From contig JAQFVV010012537.1 in NCBI GenBank assembly GCA_028023455.1, forward strand, positions 1,240,001 to 1,304,000: a stretch of DNA of 64,000 bases. The letters are read 5' to 3'. The notes below the pieces were generated by a model. That model did not search any database, was not told where the DNA came from, and saw only the letters and a program-made list of their open reading frames with translations. Positions 36,888 through 48,903 of the stretch are shown piece after piece. The position numbers were made by a program, and so were the translations under genes. This DNA comes from Epiperipatus broadwayi (taxonomy: Eukaryota; Onychophora; Udeonychophora; Euonychophora; Peripatidae). Numbering within the stretch: position 1 is the first letter of the stretch; each line of letters starts with the position of its first letter.

Positions 36888-37621
36888 CAGTGGTCTTCAA
36901 CCTTTTCACACCTGCTGTTCCGGCAAAAATAAGGATAAGATTTCGCAGACCAGCAGAAGTCTGCAGATAAATTTTCTTAAAGATTTAAACTGCTTAGCCT
37001 TAGATAAGCATAATAGTTATAACTGACCAAAACAACACATTAGTTACTGTGTATTGTAATGGTGTTGCTTACCTTCACATGCTGAACACTTTTTCTCGAG
37101 TTGTGCAGTCATACTGCTACAGAAAACAGTACAATAATAATCATTCTCATTAATGTGCCTGCATTGCTATGTTTATTATTTCATTGTTAAAACATACAAG
37201 AATAAAATGTTATTTACCCGAATGTTGGAAAATATCACAGCTAGTGTAATTGCATGACAATGATTATGATTATGTAATGTTAAATATACAAGATGAAGTT
37301 ATATATATATATATGGAGTTTGTATAATAAAAAACTTTTTTTTAATTTTGAATTTTTTTAGAAAAATAATAAAAAATTTAACCCCCCCCCCATTAACATC
37401 TGTGATAAAATAGAAAAACAAATTAATTTATGTATGATTGATTAGATTCTGTTTTCGTTCTGCTTCTTTTTTTTAATTAGGCAAAAATGTGATGAAAAAA
37501 TAAATAAAAATTGTTTATATTAATTAAAAGTTTAAAATCTTATTATTTTGTTATTACAAATTTTCCTGCCAGTCTAGCACAGACCGGCTCTGGTCTGCAG
37601 ACCAAGGGTTGAAGACCACTG
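36888..37621. mobile_element. hAT-type MITE, copy 1
   Basis: Perfect 8-bp target duplication GTCTAAAC at 36880-36887 and 37622-37629. Terminal inverted repeats CAGTGGTCTTCAACC and its complement GGTTGAAGACCACTG; further in, both ends carry 'ccggcaaaa' / 'agaccggctctgg' type pairs. An 8-bp duplication with CAGTG-type ends is diagnostic of the hAT superfamily (family knowledge). 734 bp, no transposase, so non-autonomous. The interior has long T-runs and a (C)10 tract at 37383. A shorter relative is at 49390-49883. Confidence 0.9.
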
Positions 37622-37776
37622 GTCTAAACTACTGCTATTTGTGAATTCTTTAATTTACTAGATTTCTGTGGGAAAAAATTGTTTTTTCTTTATTAAAAAC
37701 TGCATCTGCCATGAATTCAGCTAGATTTGGCCAAAGTCAAAGCTTACAACCCATATATAAATATATGAAAGTAATG

Positions 37777-38240
37777 CAATTAACCAATATCAATAACAAT
37801 CAACAGTCTCCTTTTTAAACAGTAAAGGTGAATTCACCTTTATATATGGTCCAATATGTTTATATCGACATTAAAAATTGCAAATTGACTACGAAGAATG
37901 AAACTGTTAATTCAAAGAAATTTAAATAAACTTCATTAAACAGGTAAATATAATCTGTTCTGAGAGCAGATTAACAAATAGTCAATTATAACTTTTCAAA
38001 CTGCAATTAGTGAAAATTATAATCGACTATTCATTAGTCTGTTTTCAAAACAGATTATATTTATCTGTTTAATGAGGTTTGTTTAAACTTCACTGAATTA
38101 TTAATTTCATTCTTTGTAGTCAAGCTACAATTTTTAATGTCTATATAAATTTATTGACCTTCTACTTTTATTGTTTAAAAGAGGTTGCCTTGATAACAGA
38201 TTGAGATTGTTGATGGTTATAGATATTGGTATTGTTTAAG
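37777..38240. repeat. Palindromic foldback FB3
   Basis: A near-continuous inverted repeat centred at about 38005: outer arms 'accaatatcaataacaatcaa' against 'gattgttgatggttatagat', middle arms 'ttgcaaattgactacgaag' against 'cattctttgtagtcaagc', inner arms 'aacaggtaaatataatctgt' against 'cagattatatttatctgt'. Arms are about 230 bp. The right outer block ('aaaagaggttgccttgataacag') recurs alone at 60025-60095, so it is a dispersed family. No coding sequence and no clear target duplication. Confidence 0.75.
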
Positions 38241-38249
38241 TGTTGATTG

Positions 38250-41200
38250 CTTTCGTGTATTTACATTATTTATCTATCTAGCCTAGAACATTATTGTAAT
38301 GATAGAAATATGCATAGAATGTTGCATCAAAAGCATATTCTAACCTGCAAAATTTATATATTAATAACGATCAGCACCATGCAAGCTAGTGGTTTATTTA
38401 TAATTTATGGATGCCACTTCTCAGACCTGTTACAATGACCTTACAGCCTGTAGTAAATGTGCAAGCACATTATATGAATGTTTAAAGTTTTATGTTATAA
38501 TCTTAAAATAAGAATAACATAATGAATAGATGCAACAAAACTAATGCAACATCCATCATTGACAGATTTTGCATTAACTTCAAAGTAAAGTAGAAGCCTA
38601 AATAAAATTTTGAGATCAAGGATCACAATGATAATTGATAACAATACTAACTTTATTATACATAATATATAACATGAATATGAGTCAAAATATCAAAGAA
38701 ATAATAATAAAAACAATAAATTAATACTTATAAACGATTTCTTTATTTTTAATAAAGAAAATGTTATAACCTTAAAAAAAAAATTTCACTTATGGTAAAA
38801 TATAAACATGTAATATTACAAAATAATATTATTTTAAACTATTTTTATTATAGTTTATTATTATACAACAATTATAATAATGACAGATATTTCTTTACCC
38901 TTTATGATTCAAAATATTTTTATTTAGATATTAGAAACAAGAAACAAAGCAGAAGTATATCTATCAAAGTATTAACTAATACTTAAATCTCCCCACTTGT
39001 GATAAACATATATATTGAAACAGTATTCTTTGTCCATCATCCTGTTTCACCTACTATGTTTTGTAGTAGTATCTTTTTCCTAGTTCAAACCCCATTCCAG
39101 TCCACGTATATAATCTAACAATAATTTGTTTTAATGTGTAAGAGCATGTATTTATGTATATGTGCATATATTTGTATCTGTACGCACATCTAATAGTAAT
39201 GTTAATGTTTGTATGCGTATAATGTATATGCATTTATAATTTTAAAATTAAAATAAGTTGTGAACATTGCTGTATGTGGGAGTACATCTAAATATATATG
39301 CAAAGGAAACTGTAATGTAATAGATTTAGTAAACATTACAGATTTTCTAAATTCTTTCTAAATTATCTTTCAAGTTATTTAATTTACAGAATCATTGGTA
39401 TTCGCATATAAATCTTAAATTCAGGGGTGTATAACAGAATGTTGATAGCTTAAATCTCTTAAAAAATGAGAGAATCAAAGTCACTGGTTTCTCAGAAATA
39501 CCTGTAATTAAATGGTAAACTGAGAGCCAAAGATTTTTAAAGATTTAAAATAAAGTTCAAAAGGCTGAAGACAAAATCATTAACCCAGCACCACTTGCCA
39601 ATAGCCAAGCCAGAGTCTTTTGTTCTTAGTAAAATTTATGCTGGCTATTAAAAATTGAAAATTAAAAGTCATAAACAACTTTTAATGGCTTGTGAGGGGG
39701 GGGGTGAGAAAGAGTTAATAAAAAACCCCAAAATTCAGATATCTTGGTTCACTTGTACACTTTTCTATAATGAGAACCATGGGATTAAGCAACAACTGCC
39801 TCTCCTTCTTGGAGAATTGGTCCAGAATGGAAATGGAGTTCAAGACTCACAGCCTGCCAAAAAGACATTGGACAAGCCAGCCTAATGGAGAACCAGCATC
39901 AGATGCCTCAGCTAGAGGATCGGTAAATTTCTTTTGCAGAGCTCTATAAAATATTAAACTAAATTTTTAAATTAATTCATAATTCTAAAGCTAGCTAAAT
40001 GTTGAACATTCAAAATTAATAATTTGTAATAACTTTTTAAAAGTAAATTTTGTAACTTTATTTCAAGAATAATTTTTGTAAGAATCTTGCCTGCTCAATA
40101 AATATCTGTAATTGATAACTTTTTTAAGATAATAACTGTAGTCAGTTATTATTATTATTTATCTATCTTTCTGATCTGTGGTCATGCCTATTTTCTATTT
40201 AATATATTTGTTAATTGATCTATTTATGTTATGCCATTCAGAGCAGAGATTAATAATAATAATAATAATTTTGAAAAGTTGATTAGATGCTCTCACATAG
40301 CTAATTTATGTTGCTGAACAGCACACCTTATAACTTTCTGATCTGAAAACCTACTCATATATATAGTTAAGCTACTATGTTTTGACATTGTTTAATTCAG
40401 GTTTGTTTATAAAATGTCTAGTTGGTTAAGTAATAGTGAGAGTGATATTTTAAAGCATATTATAAGTAATTAGTTAATTTTTTAAGTCCCAAATATGCTT
40501 TACTCCCCCTTTGTTTATTATCATAAACTATATGGATTACTAGGTAAACTAGGTCACTTATAATTACCTCTTTTAGCATGATTTAAGTATGTTAATTTAC
40601 AAACGGGCGTATAGTAGTTTCGTAGATCAAAACTATAGATTTCGCGCTTGATTAATTTTAATGTTTATATTTTAGAAAGCATTACGAATGTGTTTTTATA
40701 AAGCACACAGCTGCAGTATATATCTTGCTATTATATTCTTATAAAAATGGACTTTGGTTTCAAGGGCCACCCCATTATTCTTAGTTCAGACAGCTCATTC
40801 CAATCTTATTATCTTAGCAATCCAAATTTTTGATTTCTGAGCTATTCAAATATATAATTAATCCACAGTTGTTTTTTACCCATGGAATTTGAAGTTACTC
40901 TCTCTAGTTGAATCATTCTGTTTAATGTCTGCTTCCTCAGTTATTTTATTCAAAAATCACATTCTTTTTACAAATCAGACAATCATTTGAAGAAACTTTT
41001 AATTATTTCCCTACATTTTATCTACTATTCTTTTAAAAATAAACATATTTACATGAATAAAAATACAAAGAAAAATATTTTATACATTGTAATAATAATT
41101 ATTAACAACCAAAAACAAGCACATTGCTTTTATAATATTTAAATATTGATGTGTAATTTTTATGTACTTATTTATTTATTATCATACACACACACTATAT

Positions 41201-41440
41201 ATATATATTAATCAGGTTGTTTATCCATAGTAAATGCAAATTATAACCCTTTGTTAACTGTATTTTATATAAGTCTCTTACATAATAACAATAGAACTTT
41301 TATTTTTTCTATTATTATTTTTTAGCCTTTATATGACTTTTCTAGTTACAGTACATATATAAAATCCTATTAAAGAAATGCTTTTATTTAATTTTAGAAT
41401 TAATGCACCAAAAAGCAAAACAAAAATTTCTTAGACCAAA
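38250..41440. other. Gene-less AT-rich intron
   Basis: No exon or bounded element found. Short microsatellites at 40254-40268 (AAT) and 41185-41210 (CA/TA). Open frames of 60-76 codons here have no motif I know and sit in low-complexity DNA. Confidence 0.35.
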
Positions 41441-41446
41441 TTTTTG

Positions 41447-41603
41447 ATTGTTGTATGTAATTTAAATAAAAGCACAGGTGTTCATAAATGAATTAATTCA
41501 AGTAATACACTTCATGAACAAATCCAATACTTTATTACTGCTTGATTTAATTAATTTATAGATGCCACAGGCTTTTATTTAAAATTACATATAACAACAA
41601 AAA
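41447..41603. repeat. Small palindrome with about 75-bp arms
   Basis: The block 'tgtatgtaatttaaataaaag...' is mirrored by '...cttttatttaaaattacata', with paired 'aattaattcaagtaatacac' and 'ttactgcttgatttaatta' near the centre at 41525. About 157 bp in all. It would fold into one long hairpin. No target duplication seen. Confidence 0.65.
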
Positions 41604-41961
41604 CTGTGGTAGATGAGCAAATATAGTTTCAACTAAAAACAAACAAAATAAGATAGTGCTACATTTATAGATCATCTTTGTTCCTGAGAGATGGGAACCA
41701 AATAGTAAAAATTTTGAAAAGAGTAGTTTAATGATAGCACTGAAATACCATCAACAAAATAAAACTAAAATGTACAGATATTCTGATTAATGGGTTACAT
41801 TTTAAAAGAATACAGAAATTATTAAAATTATTAATGGGTTACATTTTAAAAGAAGGAATAAAGAATAATATTAACAATAGCAAATATAGTTCATTAATTG
41901 ACAATTCAAGTATCACTTCAGTATTAAAATTATTAAAAATTATTAAGATATTATTTGGATG

Positions 41962-42023
41962 AAGATGATGATAATAATAATAATAATGATGATGATAACA
42001 ATAATAATAGTAGTAGTAATAAA
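41962..42023. repeat. GAT/AAT trinucleotide microsatellite
   Basis: Imperfect run of GAT, AAT, ACA and AGT triplets. Confidence 0.85.
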
Positions 42024-42206
42024 CAGTGACTCATAAATGAGAATGACCATTCTAACTATAAAAAAAGGACAGAAAAAAAAGGAGAGATGGAAAAATGGAT
42101 TTAGAAAAGAGTTTTGTGATGATAATACAAATCAATCTATGAAACAAAAATATTTCCATATAAAAATAATCTGGTTCATTTTCTGATTATTTGATGTTTT
42201 ATATAC

Positions 42207-43411
42207 ACCTGGGTCTCATTTTGTGCACTAGATAGGTTCCTCAGAAAACGCGCACAGAAATAGACTTAACTTATCTTGAAAAATGGGGGATATGTGCTGT
42301 AATTTTCTAAAAATTGCATAAAAGCAAAGCAACAATGTAAAATTACTTTAAAATTCGCATTAAAAAAAATAAGAAAATAAAATATGACTAATAAAAATTT
42401 TCAAATTTGAAAAAAATTGATACAAGACAAACTTTTTTTACTTTTTTCATTAACTACAGTATTTAATTTTATTCAAAACAATATATTTTTATGCGTAATT
42501 TACATTTTTTCCCCTGCATGTATGGTATTTTAATCATTATCGCTATATGAGACATCAGATTCATCATAATGTGATGTGATGTGAGGTACTGGGGCTTCTC
42601 CTAAGTGATCTAAAATTGAAATTTTTGTTTCCAAAGAAATTCATTTTCTTGGGTGTTTTTTTTTCTCTCCATTAGAGTAAACTATAAGTTTAAAATAAAA
42701 ATAAGAACGTAGACTTACGATAACTCACCACTGTTGGGCAAAATTTAATTAAAACTAACAATTAAAAATTAAATTCTTATTTTTTAATTTTCAATTCCAT
42801 TTAAAAATCAAATTTCATCATTTCACATCACTTAACTTCTGATCACATTACGTAATTTTTAAATTGTTAATTATAATTAAAAATCAGATTTTAATTGTCA
42901 AATTTAATTGTGCCCACCACTGTTACTCATCTTTTAAAAATAAACTTGCGGACACTAAATGATTAATTGATTACGTACTCTTTTTATAAAAAGCAAAAAT
43001 AGAATGTGATTTAAAATGCAAAAACAACAACATACATATTATTTTTCATCTATAATGTTTGAACAGATATTTACTTTATAGTCTTGTAAAATTTAATGTG
43101 TGGTATAAAATGAGAAAATTCTGATTTAAAGTGAATTATAAACTTCTTTATTGCATAAAATTTATTATAGTACTATTATAAAGTGCTGAAAATATTGAAA
43201 TTATTAGATGGAAGTTGAACTCTGATAATGTGCTATTACTTTAAATATCATGTGAGTGCGCGATAATTATAATATTTAAAGTAATAGCGCATTATCGGAG
43301 CTCAACTTCTGATCTAATAATTTTTTATCGTATAAAAGAAAACCGCATACAAAGTTATTAACAAGAAACATGAATGGCATTAAATAAATCCGCATAAAAC
43401 GAGACCTGGGT
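42207..43411. mobile_element. Possible pogo/Tigger-like DNA element
   Basis: The ends are imperfect inverted repeats: left 'cacctgggtctcattttgtgc', right (complement) 'cacccaggtctcgttttatg'. The motif 'tctcgttttatgcgg' and the 'cagaaatagacttaacttatc' block just inside the left end resemble Tigger/pogo termini as I remember them. About 1.2 kb, no transposase seen. A TA target duplication is not clear. A strong palindrome (43198-43325) lies inside. Superfamily assignment is tentative. Confidence 0.42.
43198..43325. repeat. Palindrome with about 52-bp arms
   Basis: 'attattagatggaagttgaa...tgctattactttaaatat' pairs with 'atatttaaagtaatagcgca...ttctgatctaataat'. The loop is about 20 bp near 43262. 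It may be a MITE inside the Tigger-like element or part of it. Confidence 0.7.
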
Positions 43412-43739
43412 GCACTTTTAATTTCTTCAACAGAAAACTATCTTTCTAAAATACTTTGACACTATGCTAATTGCAGCTTTTCAATGCATTATAATCACTG
43501 GCATAATTTTCCAATGGAAACAATTGACATTTAACTTTTTTTTTTTAAAAAAAATATCTTTTATAAAATTAAATCAAAGTAGGGACAGCCAATACATTAA
43601 TCAGAATAGTTAGTGTTTTATTTCTTAAAATTTAATGCATCTTGATGCCGTTTGACATCTCAATCACTATCTTATACAATTTTGAATTGGAAATACAGGC
43701 CATTAATGCTAATTATATTCCCAGAAAATGGGTAAGATT

Positions 43740-45700
43740 TTATAAGAGCTGCATTTAATATATGTATATAAATCATAACTATGTATATAAAAATAAAAAT
43801 TATAATAAGATCCCTCCTGGACAAGACCCATCCTGGCCTGCATGGAATTCTGAAATTTTTCTTATACCACCTGTGCAAATTTATGGTGCCAATTATATTA
43901 AACATCATAAAATTTCCTTGCTGATGACACCTGGAAAGCCCTGGAGATTTGTCCAATCACTATGATACCTCTTATCAAGAAACCTGAGAGTCCATTAGTT
44001 CTGGAAAACCGTCATCCTATTTCCATGGTGCTACTTATGATTAAGGTGATTGTGGGCTTCATAAAAGAGGATATACAAGATAACATCATTAGATGCCTAT
44101 CAATTCACAAAGAAAGGTTGCTCGACTGCCAATGCTGTCAGATGATTTTGCCTCATCATTGACCATGTATGCAGGAGGAAATCCCAGATGGTCACAGTTC
44201 AGCTTGGCTTTATGGGAGCCTTTGACTGGGTCAGAATCGTCATACTGCTTAGTGTTTTGGAGGGGCTCAAAGTGTCCAGGGCATACTTTCAGCTCATAGA
44301 AAAACTGAACAATTGGGCAGTTTTTCTCTCATTAAACAGTTGAGGCTCTCCAGGATTTAGGCCCTGTGTTTCCTTCCCACAGGGCTCACCACTGAGTGCT
44401 CTCCTCTTCGTGGCCTATGTGAACTCACTGATGCTAAGTATTGAGAATGCTCTCCTGGGGATGGAAAGAGCATACACTACATCATGATGTGGTGATGTTT
44501 CTCTCCTCTGGCAGGGAGCTTACAAGACTTGACGAGCTCCTAGACCAGTTTGCTTGCAAATTCAGTCTGTAAGAAGGCAAATTGGCAATGTTGTCCATCC
44601 TGACAGGAAAGAAAATCCTGGGCAGATTTAAAGCAGCCATCCAGAACTTCATTGGATTCCATCTTGTCCCCCCCCCCAGTCACGAGGAGATATGGAGAAG
44701 AAGCTACTTTCCAAAATTGAGAAGTCACCTCATTATCTAAAATTTATCCCTCCTTATTGGGCAAAGTTGCCCTACTTAATTCTGTAGTACTTCCAAAAAT
44801 CACATATTATTTGGCCAGCTTTACATCCACTAGAACCTTCATTAAAATGGTTGAAACTCTTTGTAGGAAGCTGTGTTCCGGAGAGGGAGTCCATGCTATC
44901 AGCTTGAATGTCTTACAGAAGCCTAAACCTCTGAATGGTCTGGCCTTATATGCCATTAAAGTTTTTCCAAATTCAAAGGATGCACAATATCCTGGTTAGG
45001 TTTCTGAATTCTCATTCTGACATTGAGTGTCCTGTTCCTATAGAAAGGATTAAACCTATGGACATACCACTCAGACTGAGAAGACTTTTGATTCAACACA
45101 TGGATTAAGAACTCCAGCTCCTTATTTGAGTCAAAATTTACCTACTGGGATGACACATATCATCTCAAGTTTAAGGGAAAAACTTGCACCGCTATCTTGC
45201 TCTCAATTTCTATCTCCAGACATCCAAATGGAGGCAATTCCTCAGGATTGAGACCAAATATGTGAATTTCCTGCTCAAGGTCAACTTTAAGGCCCTTCCC
45301 ACAAGGTCCTTCTTATACCATCATAGGGTTATAACATCGATACCTTTCCCCTATGTGTGGTAAGCAGGAAGAGTCCTTGGACCACATTCTATTCCATTGT
45401 GAATTGTGGTCTCATCTCTGCGGCTTGGTTCTGAGAATGTCTGCCCCCAACCTTGCTGGTGTAATGATTCCTCTAGCCTTCGATAAGGGACTTTTTGCCA
45501 ACATAAGACCAGCTTCATTTGTCAACATCAGGATTTGGACTATTTGTTGTATAGTTTGAGAGTAGGATTGATCACTCTCGTGAAGATCTACTAACAAGTT
45601 TCATTCAGAAGATTGACAACAGAACATGCCCAGACCAGTTGGCTATTCAGACCTGGAATAGATTAAAAATACAGCAAGTTTTAAGACATTTTTTTTCATA
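43740..45700 (+). pseudogene. LINE reverse transcriptase with C-terminal zinc-binding block
   Basis: Pieces in all three frames make an ordered non-LTR RT: a degraded 'P-G-L-D-G-I' equivalent at 43820, 'FFLYHLCKF' at 43855, W-R-F...P-L-I-K-K at 43940, E-N-R-H-P-I-S-M-V at 44000, C-S-T-A-N-A-V at 44125, 'F-M-G-A-F-D-W-V' (palm A) at 44210, G-S-P-L-S-A-L-L-F at 44385, a long thumb region to 45000, and a C-terminal M-C-G-K-Q-E-E-S...H-I-L-F-H-C near 45353, a CCHC-type block found at the C-terminus of several LINE clades. I do not see the F-x-D-D box intact. Higher G+C than its surroundings. The clade is not assigned. Confidence 0.65.
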
Positions 45701-46376
45701 CAAAATAATGGTTTCCCAAGCTTAATAAGGTCTGATCCCTCCCCCTATTGCTTTTATGAGGGGTATGGGATGACCTACCTCCTAACTCACTTACCCTGTA
45801 TGGCAGTGGGGTTAAGGACAGATTATGGACTCACAATCTTCCATTGCATGGACTCTTGTCTTGATTTAATCTTAATGTTATAGGTATTGTTAATTGTTAA
45901 AATTTTGTGTTATCTAAACTAAAATGGTTATAATCATTTGATGGTTTGTACACCTAAGTTGCATAGCCTGTATAACTCCATATAATGCATGGTTTGGACT
46001 TTATTGGAAACACAAATTGTAAATTTCCAGCCTAATACCAATGGTGATTATCCACAATTACATTTATGTTTATCAATTCAACTGATTTTCCTCTAATTTT
46101 GTAACTAGTTATTATTTTGCGTGTTTTCTCAACTTATAACATCAGGATAATGATCTGTTATGGAATGCTAATCATAGAGCTTTGAGTTCCTGATTGGGCT
46201 TTATTGTAGACTCTGTGACCCAATCATGGTCTCAAGTCATTATGTCAATATGTCCCTAGTCCATAGCAGTGATTTACCCTTAAACTGCTTTATAGTGATA
46301 TCCAAATTAAATGGATCATATTATGTTGAATTGTTCTTAGTCCATAGGGGTGATTTGTATCCGATATTCAAATTAT
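45701..46376. other. Probable LINE 3' tail and spacer
   Basis: It follows the LINE C-terminal block. No ORF. The lack of a clear poly(A) or short tandem tail leaves the 3' end of the LINE undefined. Confidence 0.35.
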
Positions 46377-46391
46377 ATTGATTACATGTAT

Positions 46392-48201
46392 TTATAAATT
46401 TATTTAAACGCACATTGATTACGTAAATAATATTCATTAAGGCTGTAGCCTCAAGCACATGCGTATAAAATGTGATAGTAGGGACCTCTACAGGTCTTAA
46501 AACCACAAGCTTACTCATTGGAAGAAAAGAGGGGAACCTTCTTTACTTCAACCTACTTTCTATTTAAATAGATGAAGCTGAAGCGGTTCGATCTGAGAAT
46601 GTGAAGCTATTCAATACTTCACTAATTAAGTCCACATTTCTTATTACACATTAATACTCGTGAAATCTTTCGATTTACAACGAGTCAATGGAAGTAGGTT
46701 GAAGTAAAGAAGGTTCCCCTCTTTTCTTCCAATGAGTAAGCTTGTGGTTTTAAGACCTGTAGAGGTCCCTACTATCGCATTTTATACGCATGTGCTTGAG
46801 GCTACAGCCTTAATGAATATTATTTACGTAATCAATGTGCGTTTAAATAAATTTATAATTACAACTTTAAATTATCGTAATAGATTTCTCACTATAAAAT
46901 CTTTCCATTGACTCGTTGTAAATCGAAAGATTTCACGAGTATTAATGTGTAATAAGAAATGTGGACTTAATTAGTGAAGTATTGAATAGCTTCACACTCT
47001 CAGATCGAACCACTTCAGCTTCACCTATTTAAATAGAAAGTAGGTTGAAGTAAAGAAGGGTTCCCCTCTTTTCTTCCAATGAGTAAGCTTGTGGTTTTAA
47101 GACCTGTAGAGGTCCCTACTATCGCATTTTATATGCATGTGCTTGAGACTACAGCCTTAATGAATATTATTTACGTAATCAATGTGCATTTAAATAAATT
47201 TATAATTACAACTTTAAATTATCGTAATAGATTTCTCACTATAAAATCTTTCCATTGACTCATTGTAAATCAAAAGATTTCATGAGTATTAATGTGTAAT
47301 AAGAAATGTGGACTTAATTAGTGAAGTATTGAATAGCTTCACACTCTCAGATCGAACCGCTTCAGCTTCACCTATTTAAATAGAAAGTAGGTTGAAGAAA
47401 AGAAGGTTCCCCTCTTTTCTTCCAATGAGTAAGCTTGTGGTTTTAAGACCTGTAGAGATCCCTACTATCGCATTTTATATGCATGTGCTTGAGGCTATAG
47501 CCTTAATGAATATTATTTACATAATCAATGTGCGTTTAAATAAATTTATAATTACAACTCTAAATTATCGTAATCGATTTCTCACTATAAAATCTTTCCA
47601 TTGACTCGTTGTAAATCGAAAAATTCCACGAGTATTAATGTGTAATAAGAAATGCGGACTTAATTAGTGAAGTATTGAATAGCTTCACACTCTCAGATCG
47701 AACCACTTCAGCTTCACCTATTTAAATAGAAAGTAGGTTGAAGTAAAGAAGGTTCCCCTCTTTTCTTCCAATGAGTAAGCTTGTGGTTTTAAGACCTGTA
47801 GAGGTCCCTATTATTGCATTTTATACGCATGTGCTTGAGGCTACAGCCTTAATGAATATTATTTACGTAATCAATGTGCGTTTAAATAAATTTATAATTA
47901 CAACTTTAAATTATCGTAATAGATTTCTCACTATAAAATCTTTCCATTGACTCATTGTAAATCGAAAGATTTCACGAGTATTAATGTGTAATATGTGGAC
48001 TTAATTAGAGAAGTATTGAATAGCTTCACACTCTCAGATCGAACCGCTTCAGCTTCACTTATTTAAATAGAAAGTAGGTTGAAGTAAAGAAGGTTCCCCT
48101 CTTTTCTTCCAATGAGTAAGCTTGTGGTTTTAAGACCTGTAGAGGTCCCTACTATCGCATTTTATACACATGTGCTTGAGGCTATAGCCTTAATGAATAT
48201 T
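46392..48201. repeat. 346-bp tandem array with an inverted first unit
   Basis: Plus-oriented units start (at AAGTAGGTTG) at 46692, 47039, 47385, 47731 and 48072, so the spacing is 347, 346, 346 and 341 bp; the last is truncated near 48201. To the left, 46392-46691 is most of one unit in the opposite orientation. Units are highly similar, with scattered transitions. The array is bracketed by ATTGATTACATGTAT at 46377-46391 and 48202-48216. Each unit has an ATG frame M-S-K-L-V-V-L-R-P-V-E of about 50-60 codons, which I take as fortuitous. No known satellite or element is recognised. Confidence 0.85.
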
Positions 48202-48296
48202 ATTGATTACATGTATGTAATTTTAGTTTTTCAATGATGATGATTATCTAATATTTGCTATTATCTAAATGTTAATTGATAGAGGTTTGCTTTTTC

Positions 48297-48436
48297 AATT
48301 TATGATCTTGTAACAATGATGTTCCCATGGATCTTCATACTGTAACCCTGAAGACCCATGGTAGACAATTTATGACCTTGTAACAATGATGTTCCCATGG
48401 ATCTTCATACTGTAACCCTGAAGACCCATGGTAGAC
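48297..48436. repeat. 70-bp tandem duplication with internal hairpin
   Basis: Two copies at exact 70-bp spacing (tatgatcttg at 48301, tatgaccttg at 48371). Each contains CCATGGATCTTCA...TGAAGACCCATGG, a 13-bp stem with one G.T mismatch and an 11-base loop. Confidence 0.85.
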
Positions 48437-48728
48437 AATGCTTGTAACCATCTGTTTGAACCAATGCCTTTGTTTACAGTTATGTATCTTGGCGCTGTAA
48501 TTAACAATTCGAAAGATTGATAAATATATCGGCGCATTTGTTTTCTTTTTAATTTTAAAAATTATTTACCGCAATGACATTATCATTTCATCTTTTAAAC
48601 TATGTATGGTAGTTACAGTAGCTAATACACTTAATACACTTAAAGCTCTTTTAAAAAAAAAATTAAACTTAAAATAGTTATAACAAAATTTAATTACATT
48701 TTTTTTTACAAAAGTAATGTAATTTTAA

Positions 48729-48897
48729 ATAAAGTTATAATTGGTAATAAAAAATATATTTATCAACATTTAGTACAAATATTATTTTATAGACATATAA
48801 TTAAACTGTTAATAAAGTTATAATTGGTAATAAAAAATATATAATGTCATTTATCAACATTTAGTACAAATATTATTTTATAGACATATAACTAAAC
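48729..48897. repeat. Tandem duplication abutting a splice donor
   Basis: The block 'aaagttataattggtaataa...cagacatataa.taaactgtta' occurs at 48731 and 48813, 82 bp apart; the second copy has an extra 'taatgtca'. On the minus strand the duplication starts a few bases downstream of the cbEGF exon donor (48903-48902). Confidence 0.8.
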
Positions 48898-48903
48898 TGT
48901 TAC

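Noticed and set aside
46392-48201. CRISPR-like array
   Set aside because: Whole 346-bp units repeat with no unique spacers, and one unit is inverted. It is a satellite-type array in a eukaryotic context.
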